From a virus: a stretch of 64,000 nucleotides of DNA. The position numbers and the translations under genes were made by a program. The stretch covers positions 18,473 to 82,472 of the IMG/VR virus record IMGVR_UViG_3300047994_000066. One strand, given 5' to 3'. Shown piece after piece: positions 53,617-61,254 of the stretch. Below the pieces are notes generated by a model. It saw nothing but the letters and a program-made list of their open reading frames with translations, made no database searches and had not been told where the DNA came from. The first letter of the stretch is position 1. Every line of letters begins with the position of its first letter.

Positions 53617-55313
53617 AAATAGTTCCTATTATACAAACCGATAATGTTGAAACCTTTAAGTCTAATCCTAGATTGAAAAAGGTTGGTCAACAAATAGCTA
53701 TGACAGTTGAGCAAGTTCAAGAATATTCAAAATGTGCTTCTGATCCCGAATATTTTATAGAAAACTACGTAGAAATTGTTACATCCGATGAAGGTGTGAA
53801 AGCATTTGAATTGCGAGATTATCAACGCAAGATGATCCGTAAAATGCATAAACATAATCGCGTTATTATTGCGGCAGCAAGACAGTCAGGAAAAACTGAG
53901 TCATGTTCAGCGTTCATTTTATGGTTTCTATTATTTCAAGAAAATAAAACTTGCGCAATTTTGGCTAACAAAGAAACAACTGCAACTGAAATCGTCGGGC
54001 GCGTTCAAGGTATGTATTACAGAGTGCCTCTTTGGCTTCAGCAGGGAATTGAAATTTGGAACACTACAAGTTTCTTACTTGAAAACGGTTCACGTTTAAT
54101 TAGCTCTGCTACTTCATCTGACGCTATTCGTGGATTTCGTATCGACTGCTTAATGCTCGATGAATATGCTCACGTTTCTAATGATGTTGCCGAAGAATTC
54201 TTTACATCCGTTTATCCAACAATTTCTTCCGGTAAAAAATCTAAAGTAATTATATGCTCAACCCCGAAGGGTATGAACCATTTCTACAAGATGTATACGG
54301 ATGCCGTAAATCATGTTAAAACACGTTCTCAGTTCAAACATATCAAAGTAAAGTGGGATCAGGTTCCAGGCCGCAACAAATTGTGGATGGAAGATATGAA
54401 ACTTCAACTTGGTGAAGAAAAGTTTAATCAAGAACAAGAAGTCGAATTTATTGGTTCTGGTGGTACTTTGATTAGCTCAAAAGCTTTGAAGTGTTTAGCT
54501 TTTGTTGAACCTATTAAAGAAATGTTGGATCATAAACTTAAGATTTATGGCGACGTAATGAAAGGTCATAGGTACGTCGCTGTATGTGATGTTAGCCACG
54601 GCAAAGAATTAGATTTTAGTGCTATTAGTGTCATTGATGTGACTTCGATGCCCTATAAACTTGAAGCTATCTATCACTGTAATGACATACCAGCGGAACT
54701 ATATCCAAACGTGATCGCTCAGGTCGCACAGTATTACAACATGGCCTATGTCCTGGTTGAGAACAATGATATCGGTGCATTGGTATTAAAGATCTTGATT
54801 GATGATCTTGAATATGAAAACATCATTTACACCGAAGCAGATAAGATCTACAAGGACACATTGGTATCTGCCAAAACAACTAAAGGTCCCGGTGTACGCA
54901 CCAGCAACAAGACTAAGCGCCAGGGATGTAATACGCTCAAGCAATTGATCGAGCGCCAAGAGCTATTGATTCAAGACTTTGATGCTATCTCAGAGCTATC
55001 AACCTTTGTTATTAAGAAAAATAAAACCTATGCGGCTGATGAAGGTAAATTTGATGATATCGTAATGACATTGGTCATGTTTGCATGGTTAACCTCTCAA
55101 CAATACTTTAAGGATTTGACCAACGTCGATGCCCGTGGAAACCTATATGAGGCCGAACAGGAAGCGATACAGGCCGAGATCCCTGTTATGCCAATGGTCA
55201 GTGAGCCTGAGCTAGGTGTCAACAAATTCAAGCAGGATGGTGTCATTTGGGAAACCGTAGAAAACGACGGCGGTGACTATAAATGGAGCGGTTATAGCAC
55301 TAACGGCTGGTAA
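53613..55313 (+). CDS. 17: terminase large subunit, T4 gp17-like
   Basis: 566 residues (T4 gp17: 610). It is the ATP-driven packaging motor with a C-terminal RNase H-like nuclease. Walker A is AARQSGKTES near residues 88-97. Walker B is CLMLDEYAH near 179-187 with catalytic Glu184, and the coupling motif is ICSTPKG. The nuclease acidic residue lies in AVCDVSHGKELDFS, with further acids in DEGKFDDI near the end. It overlaps the HNH gene as ATGA. Confidence 0.95.
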   Translation: MKIVPIIQTDNVETFKSNPRLKKVGQQIAMTVEQVQEYSKCASDPEYFIENYVEIVTSDEGVKAFELRDYQRKMIRKMHKHNRVIIAAARQSGKTESCSAFILWFLLFQENKTCAILANKETTATEIVGRVQGMYYRVPLWLQQGIEIWNTTSFLLENGSRLISSATSSDAIRGFRIDCLMLDEYAHVSNDVAEEFFTSVYPTISSGKKSKVIICSTPKGMNHFYKMYTDAVNHVKTRSQFKHIKVKWDQVPGRNKLWMEDMKLQLGEEKFNQEQEVEFIGSGGTLISSKALKCLAFVEPIKEMLDHKLKIYGDVMKGHRYVAVCDVSHGKELDFSAISVIDVTSMPYKLEAIYHCNDIPAELYPNVIAQVAQYYNMAYVLVENNDIGALVLKILIDDLEYENIIYTEADKIYKDTLVSAKTTKGPGVRTSNKTKRQGCNTLKQLIERQELLIQDFDAISELSTFVIKKNKTYAADEGKFDDIVMTLVMFAWLTSQQYFKDLTNVDARGNLYEAEQEAIQAEIPVMPMVSEPELGVNKFKQDGVIWETVENDGGDYKWSGYSTNGW

Positions 55314-55321
55314 CCATTAAT

Positions 55322-55377
55322 GTTATAATACCCTCTGTTATAACAATCCTAACTATTAAAGAAACTCCTGATATAAT
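55322..55377 (+). promoter_or_regulatory. inverted repeat and -10-like box after the terminase
   Basis: GTTATAA (55322-55328) and TTATAAC (55338-55344) are inverted repeats around a 9-base loop. A TATAAT at 55372-55377 lies 18 bases before the next ATG, but no good -35 is present. It may be an operator/promoter region for the accessory operon; the terminator alternative is weak because the stem is AT-only. Confidence 0.35.
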
Positions 55378-55394
55378 CTCCCTGGAGGTAAATT

Positions 55395-55544
55395 ATGAAG
55401 ATTTGGAAACAAAACAAATGGTCTTATATTGGAGTCGTGATTGGCTCTATACCTGGATTCTTTCTTGGTTGGCAATTTGGCGTTGTCAATTTCTTCGTTT
55501 GTTGTGCTGTCGTAACTCTAATTAATTGGTTGATTGAAAGATGA
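55395..55544 (+). CDS. 49-aa two-segment membrane protein
   Basis: ATG 55395 with a strong CCTGGAGGTAAATT leader. After a short basic start there are two hydrophobic segments (about residues 11-23 and 29-46) with WQFG between them, so a small inner-membrane protein is likely. It overlaps the next gene as ATGA. Function unknown; a holin-like role cannot be argued from this alone. Confidence 0.65.
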   Translation: MKIWKQNKWSYIGVVIGSIPGFFLGWQFGVVNFFVCCAVVTLINWLIER

Positions 55545-55882
55545 ACAAACCAATTAATCCAGCATTAGCACGTATTCAACAGATCAAGTCCAAGGCAGGT
55601 TCTGGTGGTGGTTCTAGTTTTGATGATATTGAACCATTTATGAATCCGATTCTTGAACAAGCAGCCAAAGAAGTAGCTGCCGAGCGTACAACACCCGTTG
55701 AAGTATTACCTCCGATTGAAGAAGATCCAGATGAATTGCGTGTAGCCATGCGTTTGGTTGCATTACAGGCCGAAGGTGTCGGTCCTGTTGCACCAACAAA
55801 GACAATTGTTTACACTGACACACGCGGTGCTATTGATCGCTTGAATGAATCACTCGAAAAGATGAAACCTAAGAGGGAATAA
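55541..55882 (+). CDS. hypothetical protein, 113 aa
   Basis: Acidic, proline-containing, probably partly disordered (SGGGSSFDDIEP ... VEVLPPIEEDPDELRVAMR). No motif recognised. It is coupled by ATGA to the membrane protein before it and lies two bases before the amidoligase start. Confidence 0.6.
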   Translation: MNKPINPALARIQQIKSKAGSGGGSSFDDIEPFMNPILEQAAKEVAAERTTPVEVLPPIEEDPDELRVAMRLVALQAEGVGPVAPTKTIVYTDTRGAIDRLNESLEKMKPKRE

Positions 55883-55883
55883 A

Positions 55884-56810
55884 GTGAATTTACCTTTTGT
55901 TATGGGAACCGAATTGACCGGTATTCATGCGAGTTATGATGAGGCTACTAGTGTCGCCACACATCGAAACCTTGATTTTGATTGGTTTGAATTTGAAAGT
56001 AGGCGTGAAGCGAGCCTTAAAAATGTCAGAAATGATTTACGATTAGCTGGCTTAAAAATTCATGGCATTCATTACGACGATCATTGTCTAGAAATCTCTA
56101 GCAAGAAAATTTCTGACTTTGCTAGCTTGAAGAATTTCTGCATCAAGACACGTAAAATCATGCAGAATAATTTATTTTTTCCAAAGAATCCGACCACTGT
56201 CTGTGGTGGTGCTCATGTTCATGTCGGAATTAAAGACATGAAAATCAAGTACGAGATTGCTCGTGATTTGGTCATGCGTCCGTATTTACCTTGGGTATTT
56301 GGTGAACCTGATGAAGCAGGCGCTATGGATGTGTTAATCAACAAAAAGGAAGAATTTGAAGATTATGCTATTCGTGTGGCTAGCAACCAGCCTTGTTACG
56401 GTAGTTATAGTGCCAGGTTTTTATCAGCTTTGATGTTGCCGTTTAACCCTGAAACCAATTACAACGATCTTAGTGACTCGATTGGTAAGGAGACAATGTT
56501 TCGATTATCAGAAGGATACAACACGCTTGAAATCAGATTCATGGAAATGACAGAGACATGGGAAGAACATGAATTACAGTTGAATTTTATTTCCCATTAC
56601 ATTGATTGGATGTTGATGAGAATTCTTACTAATCGCACTACACACATCAAGCTTATAACCAATAGAGAAATGCAGAAGATTGAACCGAAAGTCTGCGCTG
56701 ATTTATTCAACGAACTGTGTTATGATATTGGTCTTAATCCTGATGATTATGCTCCATTTATTAAAAGAAATCTGTATCCACGCTGGCAGGATGGGAGAAA
56801 GAGACGATGA
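55884..56810 (+). CDS. amidoligase-like enzyme (COOH-NH2 ligase, GS/GCS fold)
   Basis: 308 residues from a GTG start two bases after the previous stop. The pattern fits the amidoligase branch of the glutamine synthetase/gamma-glutamylcysteine ligase superfamily: Glu10 in VMGTELTG, Glu70 in HCLEISSKKIS, His111 and His113 in CGGAHVHVGI, and Glu216-X-Arg218 with Glu221 in LEIRFMEM. Such enzymes form amide bonds between a carboxylate and an amine using ATP. The substrate could be a peptide, a wall component or a small metabolite. No partner protease or cyclotransferase is adjacent. It overlaps the next small gene as ATGA. Confidence 0.75.
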   Translation: MNLPFVMGTELTGIHASYDEATSVATHRNLDFDWFEFESRREASLKNVRNDLRLAGLKIHGIHYDDHCLEISSKKISDFASLKNFCIKTRKIMQNNLFFPKNPTTVCGGAHVHVGIKDMKIKYEIARDLVMRPYLPWVFGEPDEAGAMDVLINKKEEFEDYAIRVASNQPCYGSYSARFLSALMLPFNPETNYNDLSDSIGKETMFRLSEGYNTLEIRFMEMTETWEEHELQLNFISHYIDWMLMRILTNRTTHIKLITNREMQKIEPKVCADLFNELCYDIGLNPDDYAPFIKRNLYPRWQDGRKRR

Positions 56811-56962
56811 GTTTTATTACTGTTACAGTCGATTGGTCAGTCGGTATTTGGAATGCTCATACACCGGCAGTATTTCTAATCGGATATGCGTTGCCATTTG
56901 TTATCAATACATTTGAATTTTCATTGAGAACTATTAAAGAGTATCGAGAAGATTTTGCGTAG
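56807..56962 (+). CDS. 51-aa single-span membrane protein
   Basis: ATG in the ATGA overlap with the amidoligase. Residues about 19-36 are hydrophobic (PAVFLIGYALPFVINTF), followed by a charged tail. It may be coupled to the next small membrane gene, which it overlaps. Function unknown. Confidence 0.55.
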   Translation: MSFITVTVDWSVGIWNAHTPAVFLIGYALPFVINTFEFSLRTIKEYREDFA

Positions 56963-57173
56963 TAGAGCCGAAGCTATTGAGTACCCAAAGTCACATTTTT
57001 ATTATCCGCATTTGACTTTAGGACACATATTGGCTCGCATTCTTGGAGTCGTTACACCGTTCATCAGTTTCATTGTGATGATCACAAACATGGATAGAGT
57101 GTTTGAATGGATCGGCAACATTTTCCGTTTCTTTGGTCGTCTATTTGATATTCCATTGGTGCCTAAGAGATGA
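56955..57173 (+). CDS. 72-aa membrane protein (TTG start)
   Basis: The frame opens at a TTG (56955) overlapping the previous stop by eight bases; no earlier ATG is available, so the start is uncertain. The protein has a hydrophobic segment (HILARILGVVTPFISFIVMI) and an amphipathic end (RVFEWIGNIFRFFGRLFDI). It ends in ATGA overlap with the next gene. Function unknown. Confidence 0.5.
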   Translation: MRSRAEAIEYPKSHFYYPHLTLGHILARILGVVTPFISFIVMITNMDRVFEWIGNIFRFFGRLFDIPLVPKR

Positions 57174-57478
57174 GTGATGAAGAGGAATTTTTTGAAATCA
57201 TAGACAGTCATCCGATGACTGATAATGAAGCATCCGAACGATTCTCTAAATGTAACCCGCGTCTGTTACCTCTTTATGAACAATGGAACACAGTCGCAGC
57301 AAAATTACAATCTGAATATTGGGCATGGTCCAGAGATTATAATGAATATTTGGATACATTTTTAAAGTTAGCTGATGATCTTGGAATGCCATACGAAGAA
57401 AAATGGACGGCAGACACTCGCAAGAGATTGGTTGATTTAGAAAAGTATTTTCTAGAAATTTCTACGATTTGGTTATGA
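57170..57478 (+). CDS. hypothetical acidic protein, 102 aa
   Basis: Acidic N-terminus (DEEEFFEIID), then helices with several tryptophans and tyrosines. No motif recognised. It is coupled to the gene before by ATGA; a GAGGATATA leader for the next gene lies at its end. Confidence 0.6.
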   Translation: MSDEEEFFEIIDSHPMTDNEASERFSKCNPRLLPLYEQWNTVAAKLQSEYWAWSRDYNEYLDTFLKLADDLGMPYEEKWTADTRKRLVDLEKYFLEISTIWL

Positions 57479-57485
57479 GGATATA

Positions 57486-57737
57486 ATGAGCAAAGACAAT
57501 CCATTTGACGACGAAGAAGAATTCATCGAACAGATCAATGAGCATGCTATTCCTCAAGAGGAAGAAATCATCAAAGAAACGATAGACGTTAATGCCATGC
57601 TTGTTGATGTCAATAAAGAAATTAAGAAATATTATGATCATCAGAGTCTCGCACAGATCACACTATCATTTGAGTTTGTGGATCACAGAGGCTATTCATA
57701 TTGGGTTAATAGACAATACATGAAGAGGGTTCGTTAA
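57486..57737 (+). CDS. hypothetical acidic protein, 83 aa
   Basis: Begins with an acidic stretch (FDDEEEFIEQINEHA) resembling the start of the preceding protein, so the two may be related duplicates. The C-terminal part is mixed alpha/beta (ITLSFEFVDHRGYSYW). Two bases separate it from the next gene. Confidence 0.55.
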   Translation: MSKDNPFDDEEEFIEQINEHAIPQEEEIIKETIDVNAMLVDVNKEIKKYYDHQSLAQITLSFEFVDHRGYSYWVNRQYMKRVR

Positions 57738-57739
57738 TT

Positions 57740-57931
57740 ATGAAATCACTTACATTCAATAAAAATTCTTGGCATTACTGGTTCGTAAACAAAACTACCA
57801 ACTATTTTGAACTCAATGATGGATACGACATTTGTTCTTACACCCGTGCATTCATTGGTGGTGTATTCATTTCACTGTTCATGTTTTATTTTGGTGCCTT
57901 ATTTTTGGAAAAACCTTTCGAGCAAAGATAA
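57740..57931 (+). CDS. 63-aa membrane protein
   Basis: A hydrophobic segment (FIGGVFISLFMFYFGALFL) lies near the C-terminus after a polar, aromatic N-terminal part. It ends abruptly after the membrane segment. The +1 frame continues with a plausible charged cytoplasmic tail (57932-58082), so the natural protein may be longer. Confidence 0.55.
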   Translation: MKSLTFNKNSWHYWFVNKTTNYFELNDGYDICSYTRAFIGGVFISLFMFYFGALFLEKPFEQR

Positions 57932-58082
57932 AGAAGAAATTAAGAAATTCGAAGCGTTTTTGCATCTTATAAGTACTCCAAGAGAGTTTGATACAACTGT
58001 ATACGACCATTGGAACAATTCATATGAACGAATCTACGGAAAAAAGCGACGCCGACGAATTCTTAGAAATTCTATCGGGTGA
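57932..58082 (+). other. open frame with protein-like sequence, possible continuation of the 63-aa membrane protein
   Basis: In the +1 frame after the 63-residue gene there is an open stretch with charged helical composition (DKEEIKKFEAFLHLIS ... YERIYGKKRRRRIL). Only a TTG at 57960 could start it on its own, without a clear ribosome site. It overlaps the next gene by 59 bases. A frameshift or a sequence error in GGAAAAACC (57908-57916) would join it to the membrane segment. Confidence 0.35.
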
Positions 58083-58284
58083 GCCGGATCATGATGCTGT
58101 CACGGATCGAGTACAACAGATTTGGCTTAGAGGCGCATTAGATGGTGACGATTATGAAGATGTTCTAAAGACAATTAAAAGTTATCTGCAAGGCGTTTAC
58201 GGTGATGATGCCTCAATCGTTATAGTCACAGACGATAGGACCGGCAATTACACGTTTGAAATCGAGCATGACGCATACGATTAA
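58024..58284 (+). CDS. hypothetical acidic protein, 86 aa
   Basis: ATG 58024 is preferred over an upstream in-frame ATG at 57988 because it leaves less overlap. The protein is acidic (DADEFLEILSGEPDHDA) with a C-terminal beta pair (ASIVIVTDDRTGNYTFEIE). No family was recognised. 75 AT-rich bases follow before the next gene. Confidence 0.55.
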   Translation: MNESTEKSDADEFLEILSGEPDHDAVTDRVQQIWLRGALDGDDYEDVLKTIKSYLQGVYGDDASIVIVTDDRTGNYTFEIEHDAYD

Positions 58285-58359
58285 TCTATGCAGTTTATTA
58301 TGTAATCTTATTACAATCAGTGACTTAACAATAATTAATCTAGTCAAAAGGTGAATTGA

Positions 58360-58980
58360 ATGCAACTACCAAAGATCACTGTGCTATTCCGCAGCACATT
58401 CATACCGACCGGAGCAACCTATATCGGAATACATGACACGACTGATTTAAGTTTCGGTAATGAGGGTTTTACAGATCCTTATATTGGTAACGGTGTAAAG
58501 CTAATAGAACTGGCCAAACAGTCAGGTAATCGTCGCAGTCTTTGGAATGTGCAAGCCATTCGAGTCGGTACACGTAAAGAATGTGAAGAACAATTAAGGC
58601 GTATGTTAGATAATCTAGACTATACGAATCCAAAGGTGCTCAACGCTGTAGGCAGTTGGCCTAAGGGTGTGCCACAGAGTGCCGAACACAAAGAAAAACG
58701 CTCTCAAGCCATGTCCGTGGCTTCTATAGGCAACACGAATTCTGTCGGTCGAAGAGATGGTGGAATTGATATCGAGATGCCAGCAGGACAGAAGCTTAAA
58801 TGGTTTCATTCTCCGGACAATACAGAACAGAAAATGATTGTCTGTGATGAAAACGACAAGCCAATTAAGGAACAATACAATGGTTGGATATTAGGTAAAA
58901 TGCATCGCAATCCGCATGTGCAGCGACGCCTAGATGAAATCAAGCAAGAGAAAAAGACCGAGGAAGAATCTGAAGATTAG
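58360..58980 (+). CDS. Seg-like homing endonuclease with NUMOD3 motif (possibly degenerate)
   Basis: 206 residues. The N-terminal TYIGIHDTTDLSFG ... YIGNG resembles the GIY-YIG-like start of phage Seg proteins (usually YIG-x-H then a GYLGSG turn). The middle has a NUMOD3 helix (GVPQSAEHKEKRSQAMS). The C-terminus has KWFHSPDNTEQK ... NGWILGK, like the repeated DNA-binding end of Seg enzymes. The catalytic residues could not be confirmed, so activity is uncertain. Leader: AAAAGGTGAATTGA. Confidence 0.6.
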   Translation: MQLPKITVLFRSTFIPTGATYIGIHDTTDLSFGNEGFTDPYIGNGVKLIELAKQSGNRRSLWNVQAIRVGTRKECEEQLRRMLDNLDYTNPKVLNAVGSWPKGVPQSAEHKEKRSQAMSVASIGNTNSVGRRDGGIDIEMPAGQKLKWFHSPDNTEQKMIVCDENDKPIKEQYNGWILGKMHRNPHVQRRLDEIKQEKKTEEESED

Positions 58981-58983
58981 TAA

Positions 58984-59253
58984 TTACAATAGGCTCACGC
59001 TTATTTCGTGAATTTCCTCTAAAAGATGTTCAATAGACCGAACTCTATCTAAATGTTGAGACCGAGCCAACTCATACGTTTCAAAGCCGATGGTTTGATA
59101 GTCGCGACCATGCGGCGTCATACGCATCAGAGCCTTTTGAGCCTCAATCAGGGCATCGTAAACTTCACGACATTGCATTTGCAACTCGCCTCTCGATGTG
59201 CCGTTGATGTTAATCTGAGGCACAGCCAACATTTGACGCTTTTTAGTAATCAT
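58984..59253 (-). CDS. hypothetical protein, 89 aa
   Basis: Contains PQININGTSRGELQMQCREVYDAL, cut here to its core NINGTSRGEL, a pattern remembered from small conserved phage proteins, then a long charged helix. It is the last gene of the - strand small-gene operon and overlaps the preceding one by four bases. Function unknown. Confidence 0.62.
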   Translation of the reverse strand: MITKKRQMLAVPQININGTSRGELQMQCREVYDALIEAQKALMRMTPHGRDYQTIGFETYELARSQHLDRVRSIEHLLEEIHEISVSLL

Positions 59254-59540
59254 TTCGATTCCACCATGACAAGAGACTCAATATTGAATTCCGTTTCAAT
59301 CAAATACTTCGAACGTTTCGCATGCTCGATATCAGTAAACTCGAATGCAAGATGAATATCCTTGCTAAATGTAACTGACTCCTGGTCATCGTCATCAGGA
59401 TCGGATGTAACCCATTTGCCACCGACAGCGCCAGGAACATAAACAAGAATCGTCTCAGTGACAGATACTTCACCCGGCACCGACTCAGTTGTTTCCTTGT
59501 CCTCATAATCGATATCACCGTAATCAATAGACTCGTTCAT
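59250..59540 (-). CDS. hypothetical acidic protein, 96 aa
   Basis: Strongly acidic N-terminus (DYGDIDYEDKETTES) and a central DPDDDDQES loop, with a C-terminal alpha/beta part. It has an AAGGAGTAAAC leader. The acidity is reminiscent of DNA-mimic or regulator proteins, but no family was recognised. Confidence 0.6.
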   Translation of the reverse strand: MNESIDYGDIDYEDKETTESVPGEVSVTETILVYVPGAVGGKWVTSDPDDDDQESVTFSKDIHLAFEFTDIEHAKRSKYLIETEFNIESLVMVESK

Positions 59541-59549
59541 GTTTACTCC

Positions 59550-59762
59550 TTATCCAATCACGTTGAAATGAAAATGTACGCCAGCACGTATAGCTGCCTC
59601 ACCGACGAAAACAGGAAAATAACGAGTGGTATACGTTATTTCATCCTTCTCGGTCATGATGAAATAGCGTAGATTCTGTTCGCCAAACTTCGCTTCAGCT
59701 GCCTTGATCGCATTGGCTTCAGATGCGTAAGTCTTATTGGCAACGATTCTAAATGCGGGCAT
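59550..59762 (-). CDS. hypothetical protein, 70 aa
   Basis: Mixed alpha/beta (FRIVANKTYASEANAIKAAE) with a helix of alanines and a C-terminal His-rich strand (GVHFHFNV). It has a TAGGAGAAAGAA leader. Not recognised. Confidence 0.6.
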   Translation of the reverse strand: MPAFRIVANKTYASEANAIKAAEAKFGEQNLRYFIMTEKDEITYTTRYFPVFVGEAAIRAGVHFHFNVIG

Positions 59763-59771
59763 TTCTTTCTC

Positions 59772-59876
59772 CTATTTTATCGCGTCTATGAAAGACTGAC
59801 ATTCTACCATGTCTTTGGCTTCTTTCAAACCAAAGCCTGTAATAGAACGAACTTCTTTAATTCGAGAAACCTTCAA
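59772..59876 (-). CDS. 34-aa mimic of the ribosomal protein bL12 C-terminal helices
   Basis: A TTG start (59876-59874) with AAGGAG seven to eight bases upstream gives 34 residues: MKVSRIKEVR then SITGFGLKEAKDMVE and a short tail. This matches the bL12 C-terminal domain of bacteria (KVAVIKAVR ... TGLGLKEAKDLVE) over helices alpha4-alpha5, the surface that contacts EF-Tu, EF-G, IF2 and RF3. The remaining part of the domain is missing. Phages with full-length bL12-like proteins are known; this is a minimal version. It could influence host translation or simply bind a translation GTPase. The start lies inside the end of the preceding gene. Confidence 0.65.
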   Translation of the reverse strand: MKVSRIKEVRSITGFGLKEAKDMVECQSFIDAIK

Positions 59877-60240
59877 TGGTTGACTCCTTCTTAGGGATAT
59901 TGGGAAGAAAATTCGGATGCGAATCCAAGAAACTTTGAGCAGCCGCTTTCGCATCAGCCACGTTACTGAATCGAGCCTTAAGACAACGCCACACAAAAGC
60001 CGTATCGTTTTTCGTGCGAGTACCGGTATTATGAGCGGTCCAATCTGCGACCCAGACACTAATGACAGGTGGAGTGCCATCGAAAGTAGGTTCACCCTTA
60101 GCAAGCTTTGCCGTGTAATCATGTTCACATCGAAGAAAAGCAACTGCCTCGTCATTGATCGTGCCACTAGGCCAACCGCGTCGCTCGAATGAACGATAGC
60201 GACCAGTCGGAGCCGGTTGAACTTTCCATTTAATTTTCAT
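59857..60240 (-). CDS. hypothetical protein, 127 aa
   Basis: Contains aromatic and charged segments (GRYRSFERRGWPSGTI; ISVWVADWTAHNTGTRT) and an alanine helix (ADAKAAAQSFLDSHPN). Small phage proteins of this kind often bind nucleic acid, but no family was recognised. It overlaps the genes on both sides: ATGA at its start and the bL12-like mini-gene at its end. Confidence 0.62.
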   Translation of the reverse strand: MKIKWKVQPAPTGRYRSFERRGWPSGTINDEAVAFLRCEHDYTAKLAKGEPTFDGTPPVISVWVADWTAHNTGTRTKNDTAFVWRCLKARFSNVADAKAAAQSFLDSHPNFLPNIPKKESTIEGFSN

Positions 60241-60374
60241 TGTCTTTTACTCCTATTTGCTATTGCTTGCCATCGAGAAAACCGCAATGCGTTCGCTTTG
60301 TTGGCAGCTTCAATTAATCGTTTAATAAACTCTTTGCGCTCGCGTGCCTCAGCAATACTAGCGATGTCTTTCAT
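60237..60374 (-). CDS. 45-aa basic helical protein
   Basis: ATG 60374 lies inside the end of the preceding gene, and the stop overlaps the next start as ATGA. The protein is almost fully helical and basic (RERKEFIKRLIEAANKANAL, then RSKRQ). Function unknown. Confidence 0.5.
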   Translation of the reverse strand: MKDIASIAEARERKEFIKRLIEAANKANALRFSRWQAIANRSKRQ

Positions 60375-60558
60375 GATGCTTCTTGCGATAAGCCACGATA
60401 TCCTTGCCGACTTTTTCGTTTGGTACATCGAAAATATCAGCAACAAGAACCGCAGTAATTAACCATTGCACTTCATTAGCATCGAGAGCATTGCCGTCGC
60501 CCGCACTATCTTCATTTGCAACGAATTCAATAGCCCGTTTGTAGCTGGCACGTTTCAT
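60358..60558 (-). CDS. hypothetical protein, 66 aa
   Basis: Helical protein with a DSAGDGNALDANEVQWL segment and a basic end (RKKHHERHR). It overlaps the previous gene by four bases and the next by 17. Not recognised. Confidence 0.58.
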   Translation of the reverse strand: MKRASYKRAIEFVANEDSAGDGNALDANEVQWLITAVLVADIFDVPNEKVGKDIVAYRKKHHERHR

Positions 60559-60758
60559 TTCTGAACCTCCAGTGAGGGAAACCAGTTACCATAGCTGCTA
60601 GTAAAACAGTATGTTAAAGTCACGGTGGTACCGACAGGAATATAATTTCCTTGTGCATCTCGCGGCAGATCCAACAAGAAATACACAATTCCTACCGTGT
60701 CGATGTACTTGTGATAACGATCACACATGCCATGATAGACAGCTGTCTTAGTATTCAT
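60555..60758 (-). CDS. hypothetical protein, 67 aa
   Basis: Start taken at ATG 60758 (ACGGAG leader, in the ATGA overlap with the preceding gene); the upstream extension is inside that gene. The protein is beta-rich with an IPVGTTVTLTYCF strand and YGNWFPSLEV end, an SH3-like pattern. Not recognised. Confidence 0.57.
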   Translation of the reverse strand: MNTKTAVYHGMCDRYHKYIDTVGIVYFLLDLPRDAQGNYIPVGTTVTLTYCFTSSYGNWFPSLEVQK

Positions 60759-60940
60759 TGCCGAATCTCCGTGTGAACCTTGCCAGTGCGATCCTGGTAA
60801 TACCAAAACCGAGACTTGGGCTTAACGGGAGTCACAGTCTCAGTCTTATCGACCGGCTTAGACTTCTTGCGAAAGCTATCCTCAAGAGCCAGCAGAAACA
60901 GGATCACAAGGATATCAGGAATAATTGAATAGCCGTGCAT
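60755..60940 (-). CDS. 61-aa membrane-anchored protein
   Basis: The N-terminus is a hydrophobic segment (IIPDILVILFLLAL), then a basic, proline-containing tail ending in FWYYQDRTGKVHTEIR. One transmembrane segment with a cytoplasmic basic tail is likely. Coupled to both neighbours by overlaps. Confidence 0.6.
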   Translation of the reverse strand: MHGYSIIPDILVILFLLALEDSFRKKSKPVDKTETVTPVKPKSRFWYYQDRTGKVHTEIRQ

Positions 60941-61056
60941 TAGATTTTCTCCTTACGACAACCCATGAAAAGAAGCGCGAAAACCAAGACCAGCAACCAG
61001 TGCCCAGTCATAGCGCATCCTATGATAGCGACCAGCAATAAACAAGAGTTACTCAT
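60940..61056 (-). CDS. 38-aa membrane peptide
   Basis: ATG 61056 directly follows the preceding stop, and its TAA overlaps the next ATG. It encodes a hydrophobic peptide (CLLLVAIIGCAM, then WLLVLVFALLFMGC) with a short basic end (RKEKI), so one or two membrane spans. Packing supports translation. Function unknown. Confidence 0.5.
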   Translation of the reverse strand: MSNSCLLLVAIIGCAMTGHWLLVLVFALLFMGCRKEKI

Positions 61057-61242
61057 TTATTCTACCTCCGTTTCGCGCTCTTCAATCGTGATGGTATCAC
61101 CGACGCAGAGATTCTTGAACCAGCGAATAACATCCTGAGGCATGAGATATTCGCCACCGTGCATGCGCAACTCGACGCGATCCAATTCGCAATCGAGACT
61201 GTTACGCAACACAGCTTCTTGAATGAGTTTGAATTGAGCCAT
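61057..61242 (-). CDS. hypothetical protein, 61 aa
   Basis: Acidic protein with VELRMHGGEYLMPQDVIRWF and a terminal ITIEERETEVE strand. It has a TAGGAGGTTTCAATC leader. Not recognised. Confidence 0.58.
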   Translation of the reverse strand: MAQFKLIQEAVLRNSLDCELDRVELRMHGGEYLMPQDVIRWFKNLCVGDTITIEERETEVE

Positions 61243-61254
61243 GATTGAAACCTC

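Noticed and set aside
59053-59355. + strand frame opposite the small - strand genes
   Set aside because: Opposite two well-packed genes with ribosome sites; composition is serine/arginine-rich and not protein-like.
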